NCBI RefSeq assembly: GCF_014297445.1
Contig: NZ_JACORU010000001.1
Span: 1 to 64,000, forward strand
Source of the DNA: Ramlibacter albus
Lineage (GTDB): Bacteria; Pseudomonadota; Gammaproteobacteria; Burkholderiales; Burkholderiaceae_C
Direction of reading: 5' to 3'
DNA: 64,000 nt
Shown: positions 1-8,996 of the stretch, one piece after another
Layout: every line of letters starts with the position of its first letter
Position numbering within the stretch: position 1 is the first letter of the stretch
Notes under the pieces: model-generated
What the model saw: only the letters and a program-made list of their open reading frames with translations
Told to the model about the DNA's origin: nothing
Database searches by the model: none
Position numbers and translations under genes: made by a program

Positions 1-76
1 GCTCGAAGGCCTGCAGACCCTCTGCGATACTGTGCCGACTCGGCTGCCCGCAGTGGCTCGCTGAGTGACGTGCATC

Positions 77-574
77 TCAGCCTCTCCGGGCTGCGGACTT
101 ACACCACGTCAAGGGACACGACCGCGTGCCGCACATTCCGGCGAGATATTCCTTCTGAGTCAGCGGAGACCACCTCGCAACCGATGCGTACTTTGAAGCA
201 TTGCCCAGCAAATGCACTTCATGTCCCGCGCCAAACCACTTCTGGAGCGAATCGGGAAGCCCGGTGAACCCTTCGTCGCTGCCCACACTGCCCGGGTCGC
301 GAACGATAGGGACAGCAAAGAGGATATGTACCCAGGTCGACACCTGCATCAGCTGGCAGGGATCTTTCCGCGTCGAGACCCGCATTCCCGACCAATTCGC
401 AAGCCAATCCAGAAAGAGCGGCTGGTCCCGCGAGACCCGGTACAGGTTCCAAACACGGTCCTCGTCCCTTCTTTCAAGCGCATGAATCAGGTTCAGTAGT
501 GGGAATGTGGCGGTTTGGATCGTCGCTTCGCCGACTTCGTCGACACGTAAGGTGCTTGGAGCGCTGTAGGTCAT
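77..574 (-). CDS. hypothetical protein, 165 aa
   Basis: I do not recognise the family. The ORF opens with ATG at 574 and ends with TGA at 77. Its composition is that of a real protein rather than a high-GC shadow: mixed Leu, Trp, Asp, Glu, Val and Ser, with only a modest Arg excess. The middle has a Trp/Phe-rich stretch (NWSGMR, VSTWVHILF), and the tail contains three Cys and is basic. There is no signal peptide, membrane helix or known motif. It is divergent from the Sel1-like gene at 720. It shows no link to the catabolic genes further right and probably belongs to the older flank. The C-terminus may be altered, because the basic final residues look unlike the rest. Confidence 0.5.
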   Translation of the reverse strand: MTYSAPSTLRVDEVGEATIQTATFPLLNLIHALERRDEDRVWNLYRVSRDQPLFLDWLANWSGMRVSTRKDPCQLMQVSTWVHILFAVPIVRDPGSVGSDEGFTGLPDSLQKWFGAGHEVHLLGNASKYASVARWSPLTQKEYLAGMCGTRSCPLTWCKSAARRG

Positions 575-719
575 GAGACCAACGTACCTGCGAAGTGACC
601 CGCGTCAAGGCGACAGCCGCAAATTTCCGGCGGTGCGGATGCATTTCGGGCTTCAACGTACGTCGGACTGTATGAAGCGTGGGGATGAATCCCCTCCCAT
701 TGACCGCAAACTGAATGCC

Positions 720-1454
720 ATGAACACCAAACTTCTTCAATCTCTCGTCGCGGCGGTTCCCCAGTGGGAAGCGCCGCATCCCCCGTCTCTCGAGCTGGAC
801 ACCTCCATCTTCGATTCCATTTTCCGCGGTGGCGTCGCGTGCGAATGGAACGAGTTGGCTGAGATCGGATGCGAAATTGCTGACAAGCATTCGCGTCTCT
901 TCGCGGCCGCATTGGGTTCGTGGATGATTGCTCAGCCAACCCCCGAAGCACAGACGGCAGGCCACTATCTTCTCTTTTCCGCAGCGGACGATGCCCAGTG
1001 CGACGAACGCCAACTCGCCATGCTGATCCGAAGCCACCACTTGTTCCACGGCATCGGCACGCCTCGCGACGTCGGGCGCGCAGTCCACGGTCTTTTCAAA
1101 GCCCACACCAGGGCAGACTCGGACGAGGTCCTTGGACTTTCGTTCAGCATGCTGGGTGATATGTGGGCTACGGGCTTGATCGATGGGGTCACCGACCACG
1201 AGCTTGCATTGCAGTACTACCAAGTGGCAGCCGAGGGGGAATTCGAGATGACCGGCGGCCCATACCGCGCAGGACTTTTCTGGGATCCAAACTCCGACAA
1301 CAAGACTCGACCGGATGGTGTGCTCGCCGATGCTGAGATTGCTTCGTGCTACTACGACTTGGCCGCGGAGTACGGGAATGAAGAAGCGGAGACGAAGCTC
1401 TCGATGCTCATCGCTTCTGGACACATCTCTGCCGACGCGACGGAGATGCACTAG
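720..1454 (+). CDS. Sel1-like repeat (TPR-like) protein, 244 aa
   Basis: The C-terminal half carries two segments resembling Sel1-like repeats: ELALQYYQVAAEGEF near residues 160-175, and an AEIASCYYDLAAEYGNEEAE-type segment near 205-225. Both show the aromatic pair followed by AAExG spacing of alpha/alpha repeat units. Such repeats normally mediate protein-protein contacts, and no enzymatic motif is visible. An upstream in-frame ATG at 573 exists but overlaps the divergent gene start at 574 and adds a low-complexity leader, so I prefer ATG at 720, where natural composition begins. The gene is followed by a decayed region, and its function is unknown. It could be an effector-like or immunity-type SLR protein, but nothing in the neighbourhood supports either. 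Confidence 0.6.
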   Translation: MNTKLLQSLVAAVPQWEAPHPPSLELDTSIFDSIFRGGVACEWNELAEIGCEIADKHSRLFAAALGSWMIAQPTPEAQTAGHYLLFSAADDAQCDERQLAMLIRSHHLFHGIGTPRDVGRAVHGLFKAHTRADSDEVLGLSFSMLGDMWATGLIDGVTDHELALQYYQVAAEGEFEMTGGPYRAGLFWDPNSDNKTRPDGVLADAEIASCYYDLAAEYGNEEAETKLSMLIASGHISADATEMH

Positions 1455-1588
1455 CAAGCGCGTGAGTGTGGAGCGCTCGGTCCTTCAGGGGCCGAGGGCC
1501 ACTCCCGGCCCAAGCAGAAATTTTGGAGATCGGGAGCTCCTTCAGTCAACCCTCTCTGACGTTCAGCTAGCAGGAGTTATCGCAATAG

Positions 1589-1869
1589 TTCGTAGTTCTG
1601 AGGCGGAAGGATGCGGAAGTCTCGAACCTCGAAGGGCAGAATGCAAAGCCCTTCATTCGCATCATCACGGATCCGCTCAAGCAGCTAAGGCCGGCGGGCA
1701 GCGGGGGCAGCAAGTTCACGAACGTAAAGTTCGCGGCGAGCCTGGTGTTTGACTACGAACACGGCGCCGACAGCGAGGCAGAGTCCAACATGCGCGAGGA
1801 CGAGGCCGGATGACGCGGCAGCTCTCTCCATTGGATCGCTATGTCATTGCCAAGATGATCCCCAGGTAG
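1589..1869 (+). pseudogene. remnant of an unknown gene pair
   Basis: After a stop at 1586, an open frame without a start codon runs to TGA at 1811-1813. It reads as natural protein (for example PFIRIITDPLKQL and KFTNVKFAASLVFDYEH) and ends acidic. Its stop overlaps ATG at 1810 (ATGA), which opens a 19-codon frame (MTRQLSPLDRYVIAKM and so on) that stops at 1867-1869. The coupled overlap looks like the junction of two co-translated genes whose 5' and 3' parts have been lost. I do not recognise either family. Confidence 0.35.
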
Positions 1870-2313
1870 AACTTGTCAGTGCTCCCGGGCGCGCAGACCT
1901 CCGACTCGGTCATCTGAGTCGTGTTCGGCTCCGCTCCCGAAAAATCTTGAGCTCGTGGAGCCGACTCCCCTCGTCGACGGCATCCGCGCCCAGGCGCATC
2001 TGCGCACGGAGATCGCGCCACTTGCCTTCGTCGTACTGAAGTGCACGCTCGACCAACTCCATACCGGGGCGTCTGCTTCGTCTTGCCACCAAAGATGGGC
2101 AGGGACTGCTGTCCCGGCCCGGCGAGCTGCTGCTGCGCGGCGCGGGAGCTCGCCTCTCTCCGCTCGATGGCGGCTGCGCTCCGCAACCACCGCGCCCTGC
2201 GGATTCTTCAGCTGCAGCTTCTTCGGTCGACCAGGACGCGCGGCTTCAATTCCATCGAGAGCGCAGGCGCTGTCGGAGCCGACACGCGCGGTCCATCGCT
2301 TCGAACGCACCGG
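1870..2313. other. intergenic or decayed stretch with no supported gene
   Basis: The frames here are mostly Arg/Ala/Ser-rich shadows. One minus-strand segment (about 2062-1910, GMELVERALQYDEGKWRDLR) has a natural composition. It lacks a convincing start and changes frame relative to neighbouring plausible segments. It may be another gene remnant, but I could not assign it. Confidence 0.3.
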
Positions 2314-2568
2314 CTGGAAGCCACCTTCCGTCCGTTCGCCGCGCAGCACCGGTTCGAGAAGCTGATCGCGGTGGACGTGCCGTGCGGCGTGGCCCAAGAC
2401 GTGGTGGAGGCGCTGGCGCATCCGCGCACCGCGCACCGGGGCATGATCGCGGAGGCCAACGGCCACCGCTCGGTGGCCTCGCCGATCAAACTGAGTCACA
2501 TAAAGCCTACCCGCTCGCGGGGGCCAGACCTCATGGTGGGCAACTCCCCCACGATCAGCACTGTTCAA
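2314..2568 (+). pseudogene. C-terminal remnant of a CaiB/BaiF family III CoA-transferase
   Basis: The plus frame reads like the end of a family III CoA-transferase. An LEATF...HRFEKL segment is followed by VDVPCG (family: GVPCGPVN), then ALAHPRTAHRGMIAE (family: ALxxPQxxxRGMVVE), then SPIKLS (family: GxPIKLS) and a degenerate GPDLMVGNSPT tail. There is no N-terminal two-thirds and no active-site Asp, and the frame runs on without a proper stop, antisense into the neighbouring lyase gene. It is a truncated fossil abutting the 3' end of the minus-strand operon, and marks a recombination scar at the left edge of the catabolic island. Confidence 0.5.
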
Positions 2569-3353
2569 CCCCCGTTCGGTCGAAGGTGCGCGCTCGCCTC
2601 TTCCTCCACCCGTTGCCATATCTCCACGGCCATGGGGCTCTTTCCTTCTTCCAGTATGTGCCCTACCAGCCCGATGGCCCGAGCAAAGACGCCGACGCCG
2701 CGGACGATCTTCCACGGCAGGCCCAGCTCACAGCAGATCGCGCCGATTGCGCCGGTTGCGTTGATGGGCAGCATCTTCCCACTGGCTCGCTCCGCCTCGG
2801 CGCAGATCAAACGTTCCAGCTGGACGTACGCGCCCGCAAATCCATTTTCTTCTGCAATTGCAAACAGCCGAGGCGCGCGCGGATCGATCGGCTTGTGCAG
2901 TGGGTGACCCAATCCGGGCACAATCTGACCGCGCTCGCGATATCCGGCAACCAGCTCCCTGGCAATCTTCGGCAGGTCGGCACCTTTTGTCCCTGGTGGC
3001 AAAGCCTCATAGAGCATTTTCGCGGTCCCCTCGGTTGAGCCCACAAAGACCGACCCCAAGCCGCAAAGCCCCGCTGCCACTGCCGCCTGGATCGATTCGG
3101 GTGCGCCGGCATACGTGAGGCGCGCGGCCAAGGCACTTGGCGTGATGCCGTGCTCGACCAGCGTGACCGCGATCGCATTGAACATCACCGACTCTTGGGG
3201 CGTCGGGTTGCGCCCGACGATCAAAAGCCAAGCCATGTCGCCCAGGCTGATCTTGCCTAGCAGCTCGTCGGGGAGGCTCCGGCCCCGCACCTCGATATGG
3301 TCGGGGGTGCTCCAGGCGATATCGGATCGGATGGGTTTTGTCTTTCGTGCCAT
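2565..3353 (-). CDS. citryl-CoA lyase-like protein (citrate synthase fold), 262 aa
   Basis: This is a short citrate synthase-fold protein of the class annotated as citryl-CoA lyase (about 260 aa, against about 430 for citrate synthase). It retains the CoA/oxaloacetate-site motif GLGHPLHKPIDPR (residues 147-159, with His150 as the likely catalytic His) and the small-domain segment NATGAIGAICCELGLP (198-213). The start is ATG at 3353 with AGAGGAAA upstream. It is the last gene of the minus operon headed by TetR and lies 42 bp downstream of an HpcH/HpaI-type lyase. Known members cleave or form citryl-type CoA esters. Here it may act on a substituted 3-hydroxy-3-carboxyacyl-CoA. Substrate is unproven. 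Confidence 0.8.
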   Translation of the reverse strand: MARKTKPIRSDIAWSTPDHIEVRGRSLPDELLGKISLGDMAWLLIVGRNPTPQESVMFNAIAVTLVEHGITPSALAARLTYAGAPESIQAAVAAGLCGLGSVFVGSTEGTAKMLYEALPPGTKGADLPKIARELVAGYRERGQIVPGLGHPLHKPIDPRAPRLFAIAEENGFAGAYVQLERLICAEAERASGKMLPINATGAIGAICCELGLPWKIVRGVGVFARAIGLVGHILEEGKSPMAVEIWQRVEEEASAHLRPNGG

Positions 3354-3395
3354 CGAATGTTTCCTCTTCTGTCGTCCAGTTCTTTCTCTTGTGAT

Positions 3396-4262
3396 TCAGA
3401 TTGCGAAACCGGCGCCGCGCAAGACGACTCGGGCGCGTTCGACCACGGGCAGGTCGATCATTTCGCCGTCGACCGCCACCGCTGCGCCGCCCGCTGCCTC
3501 AAATGCCGCACAGACGCGTCGCGCCCAATCGATTCTCTGCGGGTCGGGGGAGAACGCGGCACGCACGACTGCGATCTGCCTTGGGTGAATGCACAGCTTC
3601 GCGCCAAAGCCCAGGCGCCGAGAGCGTTCCGCGTCCGCACGGAGCGCCGCAGCGTCTTCGATAGCGGTGCTCACGCCGTCGATGGGCGCCGGCAATCCGG
3701 CGAGCCGGGATGCGAGCACCACCTGCGCGCGGTAAGGCTGCAGTTCGGCTTCGCCGCCCCCAGGCGCGCAATCGATTCCAAGGTCGAGCGCCAGATCGAT
3801 GCTTCCGAACGCGAGCCGAACCACGCCTGGAACTCTTGCCATCGCGCGAACTTCTTCAAGCCCCCGCGCGGACTCGACGATCGGCAGCACGTCCTTGAAT
3901 GTGGACTCAAATGCGTGGCAAACGACGTCGATGCTTTCGGCCTTCGGGAGCAAGAGTGCCGCGACGCCAGGGTGCCTGCACAAGGCGAGGTCTTCTTCAA
4001 ACCAGGGCGAGCCCGCCGCGTTGACGCGCACGATCAATGGAGTTGCTTCGTCAAGAGAGCCGGCCAATGCATCGCGCGCACCTCGCTTGGCGCCCGGCGC
4101 GACGGCATCTTCAAGATCGACGATGACCGCATCCGCACCCGAAGCAAGTGCCTTCGAATATCGCTCCGGCCGGTCGGCGGGAACAAAGAGGTACGTGCGC
4201 GGAAGCGGCGACGCCGGCGTAGCCCCAGCCGCCGCTTTCGACATTGCAGGGTCGGGAATCAT
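3396..4262 (-). CDS. HpcH/HpaI (CitE-like) CoA ester lyase, 288 aa
   Basis: This is a TIM-barrel CoA ester lyase of the citrate lyase beta/malyl-CoA lyase family. Visible landmarks are TYLFVPADRPERY (23-35), VDLEDAV (48-54), the CoA-binding IVRVNAAG (77-84), the metal ligands Glu130 (in VESARG) and Asp156 (in GSIDLALDLG), and IHPRQI near residue 235. It should cleave a 3-hydroxyacyl-CoA dicarboxylate (malyl-, citramalyl- or methylmalyl-type) into acetyl-CoA and a keto acid. Start choice: ATG at 4262 overlaps the TGA of the upstream MmgE/PrpD gene in a 4-bp ATGA junction, implying translational coupling. The longer open frame upstream is a shadow. Confidence 0.88.
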   Translation of the reverse strand: MIPDPAMSKAAAGATPASPLPRTYLFVPADRPERYSKALASGADAVIVDLEDAVAPGAKRGARDALAGSLDEATPLIVRVNAAGSPWFEEDLALCRHPGVAALLLPKAESIDVVCHAFESTFKDVLPIVESARGLEEVRAMARVPGVVRLAFGSIDLALDLGIDCAPGGGEAELQPYRAQVVLASRLAGLPAPIDGVSTAIEDAAALRADAERSRRLGFGAKLCIHPRQIAVVRAAFSPDPQRIDWARRVCAAFEAAGGAAVAVDGEMIDLPVVERARVVLRGAGFAI

Positions 4263-5635
4263 CGGCTGAACACGCGTCCCATTCGCGGCTCTCGCTCGAG
4301 CCGCCACACGCTTTGGATCAGACAATCCATTTCTTCCGGCGTGGCCGCTTCTCCATACGCTGCGAGTCGCCGCGCCTTGTCCTCGAGTTCGGGCCGCGAG
4401 AGCGTATTGCCCGGATCGCCTTTCGGCTCGTCGACGCGGGCTTCGAGCACTCTCCCGGCGCGCAGGCGAACCTGCACCTTGCCGATCCACTGTCGCGGAT
4501 ATGCTGTGTCCACCTCGCCATCCAGCTGCATCGCAACGCGGTCGCGAAAGGCGGCCACGCGCGGCGCGAGAAAGTGCCGGTCGAATTCGTCGAGTCCCGC
4601 ATATCCGAACTCCGCAACCAACGCCAACACCGTGCCCATCGAGAACTTGGCTTGATGAACGGTCTGCGGCACGACGACGCGGCCCAGTACGTCGATCGCG
4701 CCCTGGTGCACCAAGGCCTTCACCTCGGCGATGTCGTCTGCAGCCACGCGATGCCCGCGCATGAGGGAGAGCAGCGCGTCTGCGCTCGGATGCGTGTGGC
4801 GGCAGGACGCGTGGAACTTGAAAGAAGTTTCGGCAAGGGCCCATCGCGTCCCGAGACCAGCGACGAGACGGGCGGCATCTGCGTCGCTGGACATTCCCGC
4901 GGCCATGCCCTGCTCTCCATCGAGGATGCGGCGCGCTCCCGTGAAACCGTCCCGGGCGAGGTAGGCGGACGCCAGTCCCGAAGATGCCGCATGCGCGCAA
5001 TGGAGCTGCTTCGAATCGGCTGCGTCGCGCAGGAACTCCCACAAGCCCGCCGCCTGTGTTCCCGCGCTGCCGAACGCGTTCAACATCGTGGCCGAGTCGA
5101 GGCCGAGGAGCCTGCCCGTCGCGGCCGCGGCTGCGACCGTTCCGGCCGTTGCGGTCGTATGGAAGACCCGGTAATGAGACCGCCCCAGGAACTCTCCGAC
5201 GCGGATGCCGACCTCATAGCCGGCAACGACGGCCGCCAGGAATTCACGTCCGCTCGCGCCGATGGCCTGCGCCGTCGCCAGGGCGGCGGGAAATACCACC
5301 GCGCCTGGATGAAACACCGAGCCGTTGTGCACATCGTCCTGCTCGACCACGTGCGAGGCGGCGGCGTTCACCATCGCGGCGAAATGGGGAGAGGTGGTGC
5401 GGCGCGAGATCAAGACCTCGGATGCGCCGTCGTCCCGAATGCGCTCCGGCCCCATCGCCTGCGCATAGCGCTCGATCGCCTGCACGGCGCGGGCGCTCCT
5501 GCCGGCCAGGGTGGAGCCGAGCCAGTCGAGGTAAAGATCTTCGGCGCGCCGAAGCACGGACTCGGGGACATCCTGCGTTCGCAGCGACGCCGCGAAACCG
5601 GCCAACGTCGCGGAGGGGTGGTCATGCGTGGTCAT
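4259..5635 (-). CDS. MmgE/PrpD family protein, 458 aa
   Basis: This is a full-length MmgE/PrpD member (family about 450-480 aa). This family includes 2-methylcitrate dehydratase, cis-aconitate decarboxylase and related enzymes. Supporting segments are an N-terminal DLYLDWLGSTLAGRS helix, the HVVEQDDVHNGSVFHPGAVV block near residues 90-110, and FKFHASCRHTHPSADALL near residue 280. It likely dehydrates a methylcitrate-like acid or CoA ester. It starts immediately after the CaiB gene (stop at 5636, start at 5635) and is coupled to the lyase downstream. CoA-transferase, PrpD and two lyases form a self-contained module. The substrate cannot be read from sequence. Confidence 0.88.
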   Translation of the reverse strand: MTTHDHPSATLAGFAASLRTQDVPESVLRRAEDLYLDWLGSTLAGRSARAVQAIERYAQAMGPERIRDDGASEVLISRRTTSPHFAAMVNAAASHVVEQDDVHNGSVFHPGAVVFPAALATAQAIGASGREFLAAVVAGYEVGIRVGEFLGRSHYRVFHTTATAGTVAAAAATGRLLGLDSATMLNAFGSAGTQAAGLWEFLRDAADSKQLHCAHAASSGLASAYLARDGFTGARRILDGEQGMAAGMSSDADAARLVAGLGTRWALAETSFKFHASCRHTHPSADALLSLMRGHRVAADDIAEVKALVHQGAIDVLGRVVVPQTVHQAKFSMGTVLALVAEFGYAGLDEFDRHFLAPRVAAFRDRVAMQLDGEVDTAYPRQWIGKVQVRLRAGRVLEARVDEPKGDPGNTLSRPELEDKARRLAAYGEAATPEEMDCLIQSVWRLEREPRMGRVFSR

Positions 5636-6811
5636 TCAAACAGCCCCTTCGGAATGCAGGCGGCTGATTTCTTCTCGCGAACAGCCCAGCTCAGCCAGGA
5701 TCGCGTCCGTTTGCTCTCCCAAGGCCGGAACGGCGGCCATTGGCGGGGGATCGTCCCCCTGCACATGATGCGGCGGATAAAGCGCCGGCACCGTCCCCCC
5801 CGGCGTCGCGACCTTCGTCCATCGACCGCGCGCCAGAAGTTGCTCGTGCGCCCACAGGTCACCCATTTCGTTGAGGCGGCCGTACGCGATCTGCGCTTCG
5901 TCGAGGCGCTCAATGAGCTCCGCCCCGGTCAACCTCGAGCAAACCCCTTCGATGGCTTGGCGCAAGGTCTCACGCTCGGCAAGGCGCTTGGCATTCCCCT
6001 TGTAGGCTGGCCCGAGTGCCGGCTGCCGCAGGACCTTTTCGCAGAAGAGGATCCATTCGCGATCGTGCTGCACGGCCAGCACCACCTGCCTGCCGTCGCC
6101 GCAGGTGAAGGGCCCGTACGGATAAATCGCAGCGTGCGCCGCACCGGCACGAGTCGGCGGCGGCTGGCCGTCGAGCGTGTAGTACAGCGGGAAACCCATC
6201 CACTCCGACATGGCCTCGAGCATCGAAATTTCGAGCCGCTTTCCGCGTCCCGTGCGCCCACGCTCGATCAGGGCGGCGAGGATGCTGCTGTAAGCGTACA
6301 TGCCCGCCGCGATGTCCGCGATCGACAGCCCCGCCTTGGAAGGCTCCTGCGGCGTTCCCGTCACCGACACGAAGCCCGACTCGCTCTGGATGAGCAGGTC
6401 GTAGGCCTTCTTTTCGGTGTAGGGCCCGCCTTCGCCATAGCCTGAGATGTCGCAGACCACCAGCTTCGGATTGCGGGGCGAAAGGCTGGAATGGGCCAAG
6501 CCCATGCGCGACGCCGCACCCGGCGCCAGGTTCTGCACCAGCACGTCGGCACTTTCCACGAGCCTTTGAAGGAGCGCCCGCGAGGCCGGGTGCTTCAGGT
6601 CGAGCGTGAGGCTTTCCTTGCCACGGTTGCACCACACGAAGTGCGAGGCGAGCCCGTGCGCGCGCTGGTCGTAGGCGCGTGCGAAGTCACCCTCCCCCGG
6701 CCGTTCCACCTTGATGACGCGTGCGCCGAGGTCAGCGAGTTGCCGGGTGCAGAAGGGCGCCGCGATCGCATGTTCCAGCGTGACGACGAGCATTCCCTGG
6801 AGCGGTTGCAT
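5636..6811 (-). CDS. CaiB/BaiF family III CoA-transferase, 391 aa
   Basis: This is a family III acyl-CoA:carboxylate CoA-transferase of typical length. The N-terminus has the LEHAIAAPFCTRQLADLGA and RVIKVERPGEGDFAR signature. The probable catalytic Asp138 is in AYDLLIQSESG, the position of formyl-CoA transferase Asp169. DIAAGMYA and the ISMLEAM block follow. These enzymes form an interlocked dimer and move CoA between carboxylic acids through an aspartyl anhydride. It lies between an acyl-CoA dehydrogenase (12 bp upstream) and the PrpD gene, and probably loads CoA onto a dicarboxylic intermediate of the same pathway. Confidence 0.9.
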   Translation of the reverse strand: MQPLQGMLVVTLEHAIAAPFCTRQLADLGARVIKVERPGEGDFARAYDQRAHGLASHFVWCNRGKESLTLDLKHPASRALLQRLVESADVLVQNLAPGAASRMGLAHSSLSPRNPKLVVCDISGYGEGGPYTEKKAYDLLIQSESGFVSVTGTPQEPSKAGLSIADIAAGMYAYSSILAALIERGRTGRGKRLEISMLEAMSEWMGFPLYYTLDGQPPPTRAGAAHAAIYPYGPFTCGDGRQVVLAVQHDREWILFCEKVLRQPALGPAYKGNAKRLAERETLRQAIEGVCSRLTGAELIERLDEAQIAYGRLNEMGDLWAHEQLLARGRWTKVATPGGTVPALYPPHHVQGDDPPPMAAVPALGEQTDAILAELGCSREEISRLHSEGAV

Positions 6812-6823
6812 GGCATCGGGCTT

Positions 6824-7984
6824 TCAGAACGAACGCGGCAGGCCGAGCACATGCTCCGCGACGAACGAGAGGATCAGGTTGGTGGAAATCGGCGCCACCT
6901 GGTACAAGCGCGTCTCGCGGAACTTGCGTTCCACGTCATATTCGCACGCGAAGCCGAAACCGCCATGTGTCTGGATCGCCACGTTGGCTGCCTCGAACGA
7001 AGCCTTGGCGGCGAGGTACTTGGCCATGTTGGCCTCGGGGCCGCAGGGTTGCTTCGCGTCGAACAAGTCGCAGGCGCGCCAGCGCATGAGGTCGGCGGCC
7101 TCCGTCTCGATGTGACTTTCAGCGATCGGGAACTGAACGCCCTGGTTCTGGCCGATCGGCCGGTCGAACACGCGGCGATCGCGGGCGTAGGCTGCGCTGC
7201 GCGCGACGAACCATCGCGCATCGCCGACGCATTCGGCCGCGATGAGCGTGCGCTCGGCGTTCAGGCCGTCGAGGATGTACTTGAATCCCTTGCCTTCCTC
7301 GCCAATGAGGTTCTCCGCCGGAATCTCCAGGTTGTCGAAGAACATCTCGTTGGTTTCATGATTGACCATGTTCCGGATCGGCTTGACGGTCAACCCCTTG
7401 CCGATTGACTCACGCAGGTCCACGATGAAGATCGACATGCCTTCGGACTTGCGGCCGACCTCGGCAAGCGGAGTCGTGCGGGCCAGCAGGATCATGAGGT
7501 CACTGTGCTGTACGCGCGAGATCCAAACTTTCTGCCCGTTCACCACATAGCGGTCGGACCTGCGAACCGCGGTGGTCTTCATTTGCGTGGTGTCGGTGCC
7601 CGTGGTTGGCTCTGTCACGCCCATGCTCTGCAAGCGCAGCTCGCCGGTGGCAATGCCGGGCAGGTAGCGGCGTTTCTGCTCTTCCGAGCCATGCCGCAGC
7701 AACGTGCCCATGTTGTACATCTGGCCATGGCACGCGCCCGCGTTCCCGCCGCAGCGGTTCACCTCCTCCATTACCACCGATGCTTCGGCGAGCCCGAGTC
7801 CGGCACCTCCAAACTCCTCGGGGACCATCACGGCGAGCCAGCCGGCTTTGGTCAACGCGTCGACGAATTCCTCCGGATAGCCGCGATCGTGGTCGATGCG
7901 GCGGAAGTATTCGTCGGGGAATCGCTTGAAGAGGTCGCGCAGCGCGGCCCGCAGTTCGAGATGGCGTTCAGGCAAGGCTTTCAT
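6824..7984 (-). CDS. acyl-CoA dehydrogenase, LGLPRSF-tail subfamily, 386 aa
   Basis: FAD-dependent acyl-CoA dehydrogenase. The N-terminal helical domain includes WLAVMVPEEFGGAGLG. The middle beta domain has MGVTEPTTGTDTTQ and NGQKVWISR, and the C-terminal domain has DRPIGQNQGVQFPIA and QTHGGFGFA. At the medium-chain-type catalytic Glu position it reads QVAPIST, with no Glu. The candidate base is the Glu of LNAERTLIA in helix G, as in isovaleryl- and long-chain acyl-CoA dehydrogenases. It ends in LGLPRSF, a tail shared with four other ACADs in this window. It lies in the operon with etfBA, its presumed electron acceptor. Confidence 0.93.
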   Translation of the reverse strand: MKALPERHLELRAALRDLFKRFPDEYFRRIDHDRGYPEEFVDALTKAGWLAVMVPEEFGGAGLGLAEASVVMEEVNRCGGNAGACHGQMYNMGTLLRHGSEEQKRRYLPGIATGELRLQSMGVTEPTTGTDTTQMKTTAVRRSDRYVVNGQKVWISRVQHSDLMILLARTTPLAEVGRKSEGMSIFIVDLRESIGKGLTVKPIRNMVNHETNEMFFDNLEIPAENLIGEEGKGFKYILDGLNAERTLIAAECVGDARWFVARSAAYARDRRVFDRPIGQNQGVQFPIAESHIETEAADLMRWRACDLFDAKQPCGPEANMAKYLAAKASFEAANVAIQTHGGFGFACEYDVERKFRETRLYQVAPISTNLILSFVAEHVLGLPRSF

Positions 7985-8053
7985 TTTGGGTTCGCGGCTA
8001 CACCGTCAGGCAGTGCGGCCGCCCGGGCAGGCACCCGGGCAGGATTCGTCGAA

Positions 8054-8995
8054 TCAGATGGCTCCCGTCATCTCCGGAACGGCCGCAAACAGGTCGGCCG
8101 CCAGTCCGTAGTCCGCCACCTGGAAGATGGGGGCATCCGGATCCTTGTTGATCGCGACAATCACCTTGCTGTCCTTCATCCCAGCGAGATGCTGGATGGC
8201 GCCCGAGATGCCGACGGCGACGTAAAGCTGCGGCGCGACAATCTTTCCCGTCTGCCCGACCTGGTAGTCGTTCGGGGCATAACCCGCATCGACGGCGGCG
8301 CGTGAGGCGCCCAGCGCTGCGCCGAGCTTATCTGCCAGCGGCTCGAGCACCTCGCGAAACTTCTCGGCCGATCCCACGCCCCTGCCGCCGGAGACAATGA
8401 TCGAGGCCGCGGTGAGCTCGGGGCGCTCCAGCTTGACCACTTCGCGGCCGAGCAGTTCGCTCAGGCCAAGTTCGTCGCCCGGCGGAACGGCCTGCACCGG
8501 CGCCGTGCCGCCCGAGGCCGGGGCGGCGTCGAACGCGGTGGTGCGGACACTGAGCACCTTGACCTTGTCGTGCGACTGCACACGCGCCACAGCGTTGCCC
8601 GCATAAAAAGGACGCAGGAACGTATCAGGCGCCTCGATCGCAATGACATCGGAAATCTGCGAGCTGTCCAGCAGCGCGGCGGCGCGTGGCAGGACGTTCT
8701 TGCCGAACGGGGTCGCAGGTGCGAGGACGTGCGTGTAACCCGCGTCGGCCTTTAAGCTGGACACGACGACCGACGCCAGGTTTTCCGCCGACTGAGACTC
8801 CAGGTGCGGCGCGTCGGCGAGCAGGACTTTGGCGACGCCGGTCGCAGCCGCGGCGGCATTGCCCGCCGCCGCGCACCTGTGCCCGGCCACCAGCACGTGT
8901 ACGTCGCCACCGAGCTTCGCAGCCGCGGCGATGGTGTTCAGGGTCGATGGCTTGATCGAAGCGCCATCGTGCTCCGCGATGATGAGGATCGTCAT
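8054..8995 (-). CDS. etfA: electron transfer flavoprotein alpha subunit, 313 aa
   Basis: The alpha subunit of ETF, which accepts electrons from acyl-CoA dehydrogenases and passes them to ETF:quinone oxidoreductase. It begins [10 protein letters not shown], and the C-terminal FAD domain shows [23 protein letters not shown] and the ETF-alpha signature [20 protein letters not shown], followed by [15 protein letters not shown]. Length is standard. Start choice: ATG at 8995, one base after the etfB stop at 8997. The longer frame to 9145 overlaps etfB and is a shadow. With about twelve ACAD genes in the window, this looks like a dedicated ETF for the island. Confidence 0.96.
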   Translation of the reverse strand: MTILIIAEHDGASIKPSTLNTIAAAAKLGGDVHVLVAGHRCAAAGNAAAAATGVAKVLLADAPHLESQSAENLASVVVSSLKADAGYTHVLAPATPFGKNVLPRAAALLDSSQISDVIAIEAPDTFLRPFYAGNAVARVQSHDKVKVLSVRTTAFDAAPASGGTAPVQAVPPGDELGLSELLGREVVKLERPELTAASIIVSGGRGVGSAEKFREVLEPLADKLGAALGASRAAVDAGYAPNDYQVGQTGKIVAPQLYVAVGISGAIQHLAGMKDSKVIVAINKDPDAPIFQVADYGLAADLFAAVPEMTGAI

Positions 8996-8996
8996 T

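Noticed and set aside
1910..2092. Short minus frame with natural-looking composition (GMELVERALQYDEGKW)
   Set aside because: No convincing start or recognisable family, and neighbouring plausible pieces are in other frames. At best a fossil.
4244..6445. Plus-strand frame of about 730 codons opposite the PrpD and CaiB genes
   Set aside because: The minus strand carries two full-length known families. The plus frame is Arg/His-rich without motifs.
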